Assembly (NCBI GenBank): GCA_947522735.1
Contig: CANNTZ010000028.1
Coordinates: forward strand, 1-28,740
Source: an uncultured Oscillospiraceae bacterium
Lineage (GTDB): Bacteria > Bacillota > Clostridia > Oscillospirales > Ruminococcaceae
DNA: 28,740 bases
Reading direction: 5' to 3'
How positions within the stretch are numbered: position 1 is the first letter of the stretch; each line of letters begins with the position of its first letter. The notes beneath the pieces are model-generated. The model saw only the letters and a program-made list of their open reading frames with translations. It searched no databases and was not told the origin of the DNA. Both the position numbers and the translations under genes were made by a program. Positions 1 to 7,866 of this stretch are shown here, piece by piece.

Positions 1-59
1 TCTCTTTATTCATTGAACAGAATCGCTCCTTTCCAAGTTTTCTTGTCATTATTATGGCA

Positions 60-332
60 TTACCAAGTAAACTTGTCAAGCACCATTGTCTTGCCGTCCT
101 GTGCCTTTTCTATGAACGCCACACCTCTTCTCCGCTCTGCGGCATTTCTCGCTGTAAGAGCAGCCATTTCAATTATTGAACTGGCTGCCCTTTTTGTCAG
201 ACTGAGTTGCTCGATAGGCGTATGCGCCAGCGAGTAATATACACTCTTTATTTGCTCAGCTCTTTCCGTGGCGGCTTCGGGAAGCTTCAACAAGGCTGTC
301 GAGGAAGGCGATATCACTCCCGCGGCGGTCAT
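60..332 (-). pseudogene. Unidentified C-terminal gene fragment
   Basis: This is an open frame of 90 codons that I do not recognise. The part between about 60 and 240 has coding-like codon use on the minus strand and ends in a plausible charged/aromatic tail (KTMVLDKFTW). The first 30 or so codons lie antisense to the LysR remnant, so the frame probably joins the 3' end of an older gene to unrelated sequence. No ribosome binding site stands out before its first ATG. It could also be chance. I infer debris of a disrupted gene and assign no function. Confidence 0.25.
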
Positions 333-447
333 CAGGCAGAGCGTCCGCCGGAGGAATCACTGAGTGTGAAGCTATTTGACCGCAGCCCCAGTGCCGACAA
401 GCCCTGCCGCAGCAGAGAGGGATATAATCCGGTTTGCCTCTAAGTAA
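247..447 (+). pseudogene. LysR-type regulator remnant (N-terminal HTH only, frameshifted)
   Basis: The helix-turn-helix start of a LysR-type regulator can be read across three segments. In frame 1 (247-360) the peptide contains LSVAASGSFNKAVEEGDITP followed by AAVIRQS, which is the LysR pattern of a Gly-Ser-Phe helix and a recognition helix. In frame 3 (about 345-390) it continues PEESLSVKLFDRSPS, the conserved VKLFDR turn. Back in frame 1 (391-447) it reads VPTSPAAAERDIIRFASK, matching the usual LTPAGE segment. At least two frameshifts are therefore needed, and the effector-binding domain is absent. This is a dead relic, about 65 codons long, and may once have controlled the neighbouring transporter genes. 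Confidence 0.6.
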
Positions 448-512
448 TATGTCATTTTTTCAAAAATCGAAACTCCGCCACGTTTTCGACGTTCTTACAA
501 AAATGACATATT
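446..512. repeat. 14-bp perfect inverted repeat enclosing an imperfect inner stem
   Basis: AATATGTCATTTTT at 446-459 is the exact reverse complement of AAAAATGACATATT at 499-512. Inside it, TCGAAAC and GTTTTCGA form a second, imperfect stem, so the 67 bases can fold into a long hairpin. The right arm touches the -35 box of the candidate promoter that follows. It could be the operator of a dimeric regulator, a transcribed hairpin at the end of the LysR remnant, or a small miniature-element scar. Both arms are clearly seen; the function is inference. Confidence 0.6.
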
Positions 513-539
513 GCAATTCAAGTAATTCTATGGCATAAT
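511..539 (+). promoter_or_regulatory. Candidate sigma-A promoter of the ABC transporter operon
   Basis: TTGCAA (511-516), a 17-base spacer and CATAAT (534-539) resemble the TTGACA/TATAAT consensus, with 4 of 6 and 5 of 6 matches. Transcription would start near 546, leaving a leader of about 57 bases before the first permease gene. The -35 box overlaps the last two bases of the inverted repeat at 446-512. Confidence 0.5.
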
Positions 540-602
540 CCTAATAGCCGAGGGGATCACGCCTTCTACAGGAGGCCGAATCGAATAAGGGGGAGACAAT
601 TC

Positions 603-1526
603 ATGAAATCCGCTGTATGGAAATCGGTGCGCAGAAATTGGGCCCTTTATTTCTTTATGCTGCCGATGATCGCCTATTTTATTGTGTTCAACTACATTCC
701 CATTTACGGGGTGCAGATTGCGTTTCAGGACTACAAGCTTGGGCAGAGCTTCGGCGAAAGTCAGTGGGTCGGCTTCAAGCATTTCCTGCGCTTTTTTAAT
801 TCTTACTGGTTTCCAACATTGATGAGGAACACGATTTCTATCAGTCTGCTACAGTTTGCTATCGGCTTTCCTCTCCCTATAATTCTGGCGCTTATGCTGA
901 ACGAGGTGCATAATTCTCGCTTCAAAAAGATGGTGCAAACCTTCACCTATGCACCGTATTTCATTTCGACCGTAGTGCTTTGCGGGGCATTACAGCTCTT
1001 TTTGAGCCCATCTATGGGAATAATCGGAATCGGCGTGAATGCGTTGCGCTCCGTTTTTGGGGCGGAGCCCATCAACCTTTTGATGGAGGGTCCGGCATTT
1101 AAGTGGATCTATGTGTTGTCCGGTGTTTGGCAAGGAACCGGGTGGAGTTCTGTGATCTATTTTGCCGCGCTTTCCGGCGTTGACATTCAACTGCTGGATG
1201 CCGCCAGGGTAGATGGCGCAAACAAGCTGCAGCGCATTCGCTATATTAATCTGCCCGTCTTGATACCTACCATCGTGATACAGCTCATCCTGTTCTGCGG
1301 GTCCATTCTTAACGTTGGCTTTGAAAAGGTCTATTTGCTGCAAAACGATACGATTCTCTCCGCTTCTGAGGTAATATCAACCTATGTATACCGCGTTGGC
1401 ATGACAAGTGCCGAATACAGCTTTGCGTCTGCTGTTGGGCTGTTCAACAATCTCATTAACGCCGTGCTGCTGCTGTTGGTTAACTGGGCTACTCGTTGCC
1501 TGAGCGGGGAAAGCAGTTTGTTTTGA
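603..1526 (+). CDS. LplB-type ABC sugar transporter permease
   Basis: This 307-residue inner-membrane permease belongs to the MalF-like LplB group, which forms a heterodimer with the next gene product to import oligosaccharides or related solutes. It opens with a charged stretch and a first membrane helix at about residues 13-33 (ALYFFMLPMIAYFIVFNYIP) and has about six hydrophobic segments. The cytoplasmic EAA loop, which docks onto the ATPase, is seen at about 190-220 (LLDAARVDGANKLQRI, then LPVLIPT). AAGGGGGAG sits 7 bases before the ATG and fixes the start. It is the first gene of a tight operon, 13 bases ahead of the partner permease. No ATP-binding subunit is encoded nearby; in many Bacillota such importers share an MsmX-type ATPase. 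The substrate cannot be read from the sequence. Confidence 0.9.
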   Translation: MKSAVWKSVRRNWALYFFMLPMIAYFIVFNYIPIYGVQIAFQDYKLGQSFGESQWVGFKHFLRFFNSYWFPTLMRNTISISLLQFAIGFPLPIILALMLNEVHNSRFKKMVQTFTYAPYFISTVVLCGALQLFLSPSMGIIGIGVNALRSVFGAEPINLLMEGPAFKWIYVLSGVWQGTGWSSVIYFAALSGVDIQLLDAARVDGANKLQRIRYINLPVLIPTIVIQLILFCGSILNVGFEKVYLLQNDTILSASEVISTYVYRVGMTSAEYSFASAVGLFNNLINAVLLLLVNWATRCLSGESSLF

Positions 1527-1539
1527 TAGGAGGCTCCAT

Positions 1540-2436
1540 ATGAAACCGTGGTTCGTGCAGACGAAAACAGATCGCATATTTGATGTGATCAATACGTTTC
1601 TTCTGGTCTTGGCAATGCTCACCTGCTTCTACCCGCTCTATTATATCATTGTTGTTTCCTTCAGCAAGCAGCTGCCCGGAAGTTATCTTGTTCCGGACGG
1701 ATTCACTTTTGCCGGATATAAAGCCGTTTTTGAAAGCAGAGAAATCTGGATTGGCTACGGAAACACCATTTTCTATACCGTGCTTGGTGTAATTGTTGCT
1801 TTGGCTGTAACCCTGCCCGGAGCGTATGCTCTGTCACGAAAGGATTTGCATGGACGCAGCTATGTTATGGGGCTGATTTTGATAACAATGTTTGTAAACG
1901 GTGGCCTTATCCCTACTTTTCTGACAGTTAACAGTCTCGGGCTTGTCAACACAAGATGGATTATTATCCTAAGCGGCGCTGCCAGTGCTTACAATGTGAT
2001 TGTTGCCCGTACCTTTTTTTCCACTACGATTCCGGGAGAGCTGCTGGAGGCCGCACAAATTGACGGCTGTGGCAACGGCTATTTCTTCGTTCGGATTGTG
2101 CTTCCGTTGTCAAAGCCGATTATTGCCGTAATTGCATTGTATGTCGGCGTTGCTCGGTGGAATTCCTATTACACAGAGATGATCTATCTGCGCAATGAAA
2201 AGCTTTATCCCCTGGCGCTCTTTCTCAGAAGGCTTCTTTGGGAAATTCAAAGCGTTTCTGATATGTTGCAGAAGGGAGAAGTCACGCTGACAACGGATAT
2301 AATGGAGCGTCAGTCCTTGGCCTCCGTTATGCAGTATGTTCTGATTGTGGTATCCACGGTTCCGATGATGCTCGTCTATCCCTTTTTGCAAAAATATTTT
2401 GCAAAAGGAATTATGATTGGCTCGGTAAAGGGATGA
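1540..2436 (+). CDS. YtcP-type ABC sugar transporter permease
   Basis: This 298-residue membrane permease of the MalG-like CarB/YtcP group is the partner of the preceding LplB-like subunit. Helix 1 lies at about residues 18-40, and the ATPase-docking EAA loop is at about 168-192 (LLEAAQIDGCGNGYFF, then VRIVLPLSKP), followed by a helix with VARWNSYY. The C-terminus QKYFAKGIMIGSVKG is the characteristic ending of this group. AGGAGG lies just after the upstream stop codon and about 6 bases before the ATG. Length and motifs are complete, so the protein should be functional. It is expected to work with the binding lipoprotein encoded next and a shared ATPase. Confidence 0.92.
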   Translation: MKPWFVQTKTDRIFDVINTFLLVLAMLTCFYPLYYIIVVSFSKQLPGSYLVPDGFTFAGYKAVFESREIWIGYGNTIFYTVLGVIVALAVTLPGAYALSRKDLHGRSYVMGLILITMFVNGGLIPTFLTVNSLGLVNTRWIIILSGAASAYNVIVARTFFSTTIPGELLEAAQIDGCGNGYFFVRIVLPLSKPIIAVIALYVGVARWNSYYTEMIYLRNEKLYPLALFLRRLLWEIQSVSDMLQKGEVTLTTDIMERQSLASVMQYVLIVVSTVPMMLVYPFLQKYFAKGIMIGSVKG

Positions 2437-2520
2437 CCATGCTCTATGGCTGATGCCGGTTGAAAGCGGAATGCTTCGCTTTGGATCGGAAGCAAATATA
2501 ATTATTTTCGGAGGTACAAG

Positions 2521-4161
2521 ATGAAAAGAGCAATTTCCGCGATTCTGTCTGTTTTGATGGCATTTACCGTTCTTTCCGGGTGCGGGAGGATTTCACCGCC
2601 GCTCTCCTCGTCCGGTACGGAATCCTCCACTAAGGAAGCTGTCTCCGCCGGCAATTCCGAAGAAGCGCTTTACTATAATGTGGGCACTCTTCCGATTGTA
2701 AACGAGGAGATTACGCTCCATCTCCTTGCGAAAGAGGTTGCTGACAACTATTCCTTGAAGGATGCCGCAATGTGGGAGTACTACACAGAGAAAACCGGCA
2801 TCAATTTCGAAATCGAAGCCTATTCCGGCGATGAGATGAAAACCAAGCTGACCTTAATACTTTCTACAAATCAGAAGCCCGATATCCTCTGGCAGGCCGG
2901 TATCGGCGAGGCGGATGTGCTCTCCTATGGTCAACAGAATATCCTGCTTAATCTGGACGATTATATTGACAAATATGCCACCTATACCAAGGAGGTTTTC
3001 GAAAAGGAATCCGATGCTAAAGCTGCGGCCTCCTCTTCGGACGGTCATATATATGCGTTGCCTGCTTACAACTATAGCGTGAAGTACTGGAATAACGTCC
3101 TTTACATGAATAAAAACTGGCTGGCGAATGTCGGCATGGAGGCCCCGACCACGCTGGATGAGCTATATGATGTTCTGAAAGCATTCAAAGAGAAGGACGC
3201 GGACGGTAACGGCGACGCGAATAACGAGATACCGACTTATGAAACCGCCGATACGGATTATCTCTTTCTCAAACTGCTGGAGGCCGTTGGGTTCGCGTGT
3301 ATTTGGCCCCATGACGGCGATCTTTACAGCGATAGGGATGGCGAGGTTTTCCTCATTCAGACCACGGATGAATACAAATTTCTTATGCGTTATATGAACA
3401 AGCTGTTCTCCGAGGGATTGATCGATCCAAATTCCTATACGCAGTCTCAAGACGAGCTGGACAGCAAGAAGTTTTCAAACACCTATGGAATGCGCGTTGA
3501 TGTCAGCTCTATAGAAGGTCCGGTTTCGGATATGGACCAGTATAACCCGGATGACTGGACCGTTTTGCAGCCGCTTACCTCTGCGATGAACAGCACGCCG
3601 ATTACTGCGGGTCTGGCACAATATCAAACTTGTATGGGCGCCATCTGCGCTGACACGGAATATCCGGAAGCGGCGTTCTTGTTCCTTGATTGGTGCTACT
3701 CCCCAGATGCGTCCGCCATTATGAACGGCGAAAAGAATTATTTAAAGCTTGATAATTCCGTCAGCGACGAGGTCAAGCAGCTCATCGCCGAGAAAAAGGA
3801 CGCCGGACCGGAAGCGCTGAGAAAACTGATAGGCACATATGGGCCTCGTTGGCAAAGGAGAGAATGGGTTGACCCGGCTTCCTTTTCGACGATTATGCAG
3901 GACAACCTTGCGAAATGCATGCCGTACATTACAGTGGGCTGGCAGAACAACCTGAAATTTACGGATACCGAAGCCGAGGTTATCAGCATCTATTCCACGG
4001 ATCTCGGCGTTGCGTTGAACGAGTGGCGTTCCTTCTTCATCACCGGAAAAAAGAATGTGGATACCGATTGGGAGGAATATATGGCCGTTGTGGAGAGCAT
4101 GCACCCTGAGAAGCTTGTTGAGGTCTATCAGGCAGCCTATGACCGGTATATGGACAAATAG
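2521..4161 (+). CDS. Extracellular solute-binding lipoprotein of the ABC importer
   Basis: This 546-residue protein is the likely substrate-binding component of the importer. It starts with a type II signal peptide: lysine/arginine, a hydrophobic core, then the lipobox VLSGC with the lipid-anchored cysteine at residue 21. A Ser/Thr/Glu-rich tether follows to about residue 45. The mature part has features of family 1 solute-binding proteins (LipO-like), such as ITLHLLAKE near its start and the large size usual for LplB/YtcP systems. A calcium-loop-like segment DADGNGDANNE lies at about 227-237. GGAGG is 7 bases upstream of the ATG. The 84-base gap after the permease contains no clear promoter, so it is probably in the same operon. 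The ligand is unknown; a complex sugar or sugar derivative is the usual case for this group. Confidence 0.9.
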   Translation: MKRAISAILSVLMAFTVLSGCGRISPPLSSSGTESSTKEAVSAGNSEEALYYNVGTLPIVNEEITLHLLAKEVADNYSLKDAAMWEYYTEKTGINFEIEAYSGDEMKTKLTLILSTNQKPDILWQAGIGEADVLSYGQQNILLNLDDYIDKYATYTKEVFEKESDAKAAASSSDGHIYALPAYNYSVKYWNNVLYMNKNWLANVGMEAPTTLDELYDVLKAFKEKDADGNGDANNEIPTYETADTDYLFLKLLEAVGFACIWPHDGDLYSDRDGEVFLIQTTDEYKFLMRYMNKLFSEGLIDPNSYTQSQDELDSKKFSNTYGMRVDVSSIEGPVSDMDQYNPDDWTVLQPLTSAMNSTPITAGLAQYQTCMGAICADTEYPEAAFLFLDWCYSPDASAIMNGEKNYLKLDNSVSDEVKQLIAEKKDAGPEALRKLIGTYGPRWQRREWVDPASFSTIMQDNLAKCMPYITVGWQNNLKFTDTEAEVISIYSTDLGVALNEWRSFFITGKKNVDTDWEEYMAVVESMHPEKLVEVYQAAYDRYMDK

Positions 4162-4218
4162 CATACGGCTTTCGATGTCGAAAAACGGAGACATCCTCGG
4201 TATCGTGAAATTTTCAAA

Positions 4219-4251
4219 TGGGAAAAGAGGCGTTTTGCACCTCTTTTCCCA
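4219..4251 (+). terminator. 12-bp hairpin after the binding-protein gene (weak terminator or mRNA stabiliser)
   Basis: TGGGAAAAGAGG (4219-4230) and CCTCTTTTCCCA (4240-4251) pair perfectly around a 9-base loop. No U-tract follows, so it is a poor intrinsic terminator. Such hairpins after binding-protein genes often protect the upstream message or lower expression of downstream genes, here the AraC regulator. The function is inferred. Confidence 0.55.
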
Positions 4252-4299
4252 CTGTCTGTGTCATGAGAATGTCAATTCAGCGCAAACGAGGAAAAGAAG

Positions 4300-6501
4300 A
4301 TGCGTAGGAAATCCAAACTGATATGGAAATTCTTTATTTGCTATATCGTGATTTTTGTACTATTCTGGTTTTTTAGTTCGCTGTTGATCAATCACGTCAT
4401 CGAAATTTATAAGCAGAATATACAGAGCTCCACCAACGAAAAGCTTTTGCAGACAGCAAAACTCATTGATCGTGAGCTTGAAGAGTATTGTTCGCTGTCC
4501 GATCGTATCTATTCGGATCAGGAGACCAATCCGCGGGTGCTTCAAACGGATATACAGTCGATACGTGCAGGCTTGTATCAGTTGACGCGGTATTTGTCGG
4601 AGACCTCGCTCTCCAAGCATCTGCTTTTGTCCTACGATAATCGCAATTTCTATCTGGAAAACGGAAGCATTTCCCTTAAAGCCCTTGCCCAAAACACGAT
4701 GCGTCTCAATGACAAAAGCACCGCCGAGCTGATGACCTTTGTCCAAAACCGGACGTTTACAGGAATCCGCGCCTTCATCTGTGAAGAAAATTCGAGTCAG
4801 AAAAGCTGGCTGGTCTTTGCATGTCCGGTTCCCAGCGGGAAAACTGTCGGTGACGGTATCATTTGTTATCTTATTCCAGACAGTGCGCTCGAAAAAATAC
4901 TGGAGGAGATTTTGCTTTCCTATAGTGGCTCCGCACAGCTTTTGCAGGAAGACGGAACCGTGGTCGCATCCGTTTCTGTCGCCTCGGAGGACGCCAGGGA
5001 ATTTGACTGGGAGGCGACGGCCGGTACGCAAAAGGGTTATTCCCTGTTCTACTATACCTCGGTCTATGGCTTTAAAATCCGCATTGCGATTGATTCACAG
5101 GATATTTGGGGCTCACTTTATCGCCTTCAGTTTAGAATTCTGCTGCTGCTTTTCGTTTTCTTTGTTTTGTGCGCACTGATAATTCTGCATCTTGGAAGGC
5201 TGAATGTGCGTCCGATCCATCGCATACAGGATATCGTGCAGGGGCAATATGGGCTGGCATGGGTTCAAAAAACCGCGCGGGACAGCTCGGACGTTTTTTC
5301 AGTGATACAGGAAGCCATACAGCAGTCTTTTCAGAAGCAGCATCAGAGCGAGGAATCGCTTAAACAACTGCGCAGCGATATCTTCTCACACATTCTTTCA
5401 ATTTTGATAGAAGGAAATTCCTTCAAGGGCGATGATATTTCACAGTTGCTGCATCAGTTTGGGCTCCAGCTTTCCGGTCCGTATTATTGCATCATGGGGA
5501 TTCCGATAGACGCCTTTGAGCATCCGATTAATTGGAAAAACATGTGGATACCGGAGATCAAATTCACGCTTTGCACAGCTGATGGGAGGGACTATTTTGT
5601 AACGGTAATCTGCTTGGACTCCTATGATCAGGAATATATCATGCGCGAAGAGTTTTTCTGGCAGACCTATGATATCCTGTCCTCCTACTGTACGGTGAGA
5701 CCACGTGCCGCCTTCGGTATGGTTTATTCGAGTCTTTCGGAAATACCGCAGTCTTATCGGGAGATGCTGGCCAGCAGCAAGAGCCTTTTGAGCAGTGATT
5801 CCGATAAAATGATTGTATACTTTGATAAAATCACCAAGCTGAAACAGACTGCTTCCCAAAGCCTGGATGATCACCTTCAGGAGCTTGAAGCTGCGATTGT
5901 TCGCAAAAAATTGAAGGCTGCGCGGAAAGCCGTTGTCTCTATCCTGCAAATATGCAGCTCTTCCCCCTTTTCTGAGGAGGAGCGCAATTATTTCCGTTAT
6001 AACCTTCTGCAAAAAATCTCCGAGGATTTCAAAAAAGGAGACGCGTCCATCGGGCTTCAGAGGCATCTGGCAGACATTTCAGTCTTAGACGACAATCAAT
6101 TTTGTTTCTCGATAAAAAAGCTGTTTTCCGATTCAGAACCCTTTTGGTCCGAAATGGAATCGACATCGGACTGTCCGGATATTCTGGAGTTTTTGAAGGA
6201 AAACTACAAATCGTCGGAGCTTTCGTTGGAAGCCATCGCGGACAAATACAATATGTCCCTTTCAAGCATGAGCCGATATATCAAGGTGGAAACCGGCCTT
6301 GGCTACAGTGAATATCTTGTCAGTCTGAGAATGGCCGAGGCATGTCGTCTGCTCAGGGAAAGCGACAGAAGTATTCAATCCATTATTTGTGAGGTTGGAT
6401 ATATTGATAACTCCAGCTTCAGTCGGAAGTTTAAAAAACTTTATAATCTTTCTCCCAGTGAGTACCGGGAAAATTTTTCAAGCCGCATCCATACATCGTG
6501 A
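4300..6501 (+). CDS. Membrane-anchored AraC-family transcriptional regulator with extracellular sensor
   Basis: This 733-residue one-component regulator has a first membrane helix at about residues 10-30, an extracytoplasmic sensor region of about 240 residues, and a second helix at about 278-298 (FRILLLLFVFFVLCALIILHL). A long cytoplasmic linker follows. The C-terminal double helix-turn-helix of the AraC type starts near residue 628 (LEFLKENYKSSELSLEAIAD) and contains the signature EVGYIDNSSFSRKFKKLYNLSP before the end. This architecture is common beside LplB/YtcP/LipO operons in Bacillota, where the regulator senses the transported ligand or binding protein and activates the operon. A GAGGAAAAGAAG sequence directly precedes the ATG. 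It has the usual length and no disruption. The sensed ligand is unknown. Confidence 0.88.
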   Translation: MRRKSKLIWKFFICYIVIFVLFWFFSSLLINHVIEIYKQNIQSSTNEKLLQTAKLIDRELEEYCSLSDRIYSDQETNPRVLQTDIQSIRAGLYQLTRYLSETSLSKHLLLSYDNRNFYLENGSISLKALAQNTMRLNDKSTAELMTFVQNRTFTGIRAFICEENSSQKSWLVFACPVPSGKTVGDGIICYLIPDSALEKILEEILLSYSGSAQLLQEDGTVVASVSVASEDAREFDWEATAGTQKGYSLFYYTSVYGFKIRIAIDSQDIWGSLYRLQFRILLLLFVFFVLCALIILHLGRLNVRPIHRIQDIVQGQYGLAWVQKTARDSSDVFSVIQEAIQQSFQKQHQSEESLKQLRSDIFSHILSILIEGNSFKGDDISQLLHQFGLQLSGPYYCIMGIPIDAFEHPINWKNMWIPEIKFTLCTADGRDYFVTVICLDSYDQEYIMREEFFWQTYDILSSYCTVRPRAAFGMVYSSLSEIPQSYREMLASSKSLLSSDSDKMIVYFDKITKLKQTASQSLDDHLQELEAAIVRKKLKAARKAVVSILQICSSSPFSEEERNYFRYNLLQKISEDFKKGDASIGLQRHLADISVLDDNQFCFSIKKLFSDSEPFWSEMESTSDCPDILEFLKENYKSSELSLEAIADKYNMSLSSMSRYIKVETGLGYSEYLVSLRMAEACRLLRESDRSIQSIICEVGYIDNSSFSRKFKKLYNLSPSEYRENFSSRIHTS

Positions 6502-6562
6502 AGCTTCATTTTAAGGAAATGTGTGAGCCTTCAATTTTTTCTTGCAGATCGGAGGAGTTTTC

Positions 6563-7420
6563 ATGAGCTTTCAGGCGGATTATCATATTCACCACCACGT
6601 CGATCCCTGTGCGGATACGGAGATGACCTTGCCAAACATCGATGAAGCGGCACATGCTATGGGATTGCAGGAGATCGCCGTTCTTACACACTGTTCGACA
6701 CAGCTTCCCGGAGGTAAAGAGGATTGGGGCTGGTGGCATAAGCTCCGGAAAGATCGCTTTGCCGTATATCTTTCGGAGGTACGGAGCTTTTCCTCCGAAT
6801 ATGGAACGCAAATATATTCCGGTATCGAAACAGAGCTGGTAGATGATAGCGGAAGGATCGCGGCCACTGACGACCTTCTGCACAAGGTGGATATGGCGGC
6901 CCTTTCGCTGCACTATCTTCCAGATATCGCCGTTTTTCCGTGGCTGCCGGACGATTTTCCGCCTATCGGACATGGCGTGGATTTCCAAAAGCAATATCAG
7001 AAATGGCAGCGCGCGATAAGCGATATTCCTCCCGCCTTCATACTGGAGGCTCTGGCAGAGGCTCACATCAAAGCTATTCAAAAGAATCCCAAAATTCGAA
7101 CCCTTGCCCATTTGGATGATATGTCCTACACTCCCGGGCTTTACGGTATCCGCTTTGAGGCTATGAATGAATCTCTTTTTACCGAGATTCTGGAGCCATT
7201 GATGCGTGCCGTGGCGGAGCATGAGGTGCTCTGGGAAATCACGGAAGCCTGCCCGCTCCGTCCGATGTTTCGGCGTGCCAAAGAGCTTGGCGTGCGTTTT
7301 ACTCCCACCTCGGATGCGCACTTCATTTCTGACGGATGGGGGCCGTTGTCCAGACGCCGTGGAGCTGTGGAAAAATTGGAATCCATGGGGCTGGCAGCTT
7401 CTCCTGTTGTGATACGGTAA
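6563..7420 (+). CDS. PHP-domain metal-dependent phosphoesterase (histidinol-phosphatase-like)
   Basis: This 285-residue cytosolic protein has the PHP signature. DYHIHHH at residues 6-12 supplies the first metal-binding histidines, LTHCS, GIETEL and LSLHYLPD supply the middle ligands, and SDAH at about 250-253 is the final motif. PHP proteins bind a two- or three-metal centre and hydrolyse phosphomonoesters or cyclic phosphodiesters. I chose the ATG at 6563 because GGAGGAG lies 5 bases upstream; an earlier TTG in frame has no such site. It follows the AraC gene by 61 bases and precedes a decayed PHP copy and a Nif3-like gene. That context suggests processing of a phosphorylated compound linked to the importer rather than histidine synthesis. 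The true substrate is unknown. Confidence 0.82.
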   Translation: MSFQADYHIHHHVDPCADTEMTLPNIDEAAHAMGLQEIAVLTHCSTQLPGGKEDWGWWHKLRKDRFAVYLSEVRSFSSEYGTQIYSGIETELVDDSGRIAATDDLLHKVDMAALSLHYLPDIAVFPWLPDDFPPIGHGVDFQKQYQKWQRAISDIPPAFILEALAEAHIKAIQKNPKIRTLAHLDDMSYTPGLYGIRFEAMNESLFTEILEPLMRAVAEHEVLWEITEACPLRPMFRRAKELGVRFTPTSDAHFISDGWGPLSRRRGAVEKLESMGLAASPVVIR

Positions 7421-7434
7421 AGGCGGCGATTCAA

Positions 7435-7848
7435 ATGAACGACTATTGTATACCTGCAAATCTTTCCCTTTGCGCAGCCCCCGCCGATACGGCCTCTCGC
7501 TATCCGGCGGCGAGTCAGGCTGAGGCTGCGGCTATGAGCTTTCCCAATCATTGCCGGAACGCAGAGGTAGAGGGTTCCTCCCAATGGTACCGTCAGCAGG
7601 ACATCGCTCACACTCTAAGCCTGCGCCAGCAGCTTCCGCAGACGGGCAATATCCCTGCCCTTATCGGCTGTAAGGTCGAAACGCGGGCAGACCGCCCGAT
7701 AGCGATGCTGCCGGTGCAGCTGCCGGTGCATATGATGTCTGTCGCTGCGGAATGTGGCCGCAAATTCTATTTTGGTTCGGATTCCCACAGCTCCGAGATC
7801 TTCCTGCGGCATCATTCCGACGAACGCATCGCCACAAAGGAGCCTTGA
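7435..7848 (+). pseudogene. Decayed, internally deleted PHP-domain gene
   Basis: The 137-codon frame resembles both ends of a PHP protein but lacks the middle. Its start, MNDYCIPANLSLCAAPADTA, matches a PHP start, but the metal-binding pair expected as YHIH is read as YCIP. SFPNHC and LIGCKVETR resemble the next motifs. Then it jumps directly to RKFYFGSDSHSSEIFL, which corresponds to the C-terminal metal motif. About half the usual 270-odd residues are missing. It starts 14 bases after the intact PHP gene and ends 18 bases before the Nif3-like gene. I infer a degenerate paralogue or old partner enzyme that kept its frame. A small protein with a new role cannot be excluded. Confidence 0.6.
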
Positions 7849-7866
7849 GAATGGAGGAAAGCTTTC

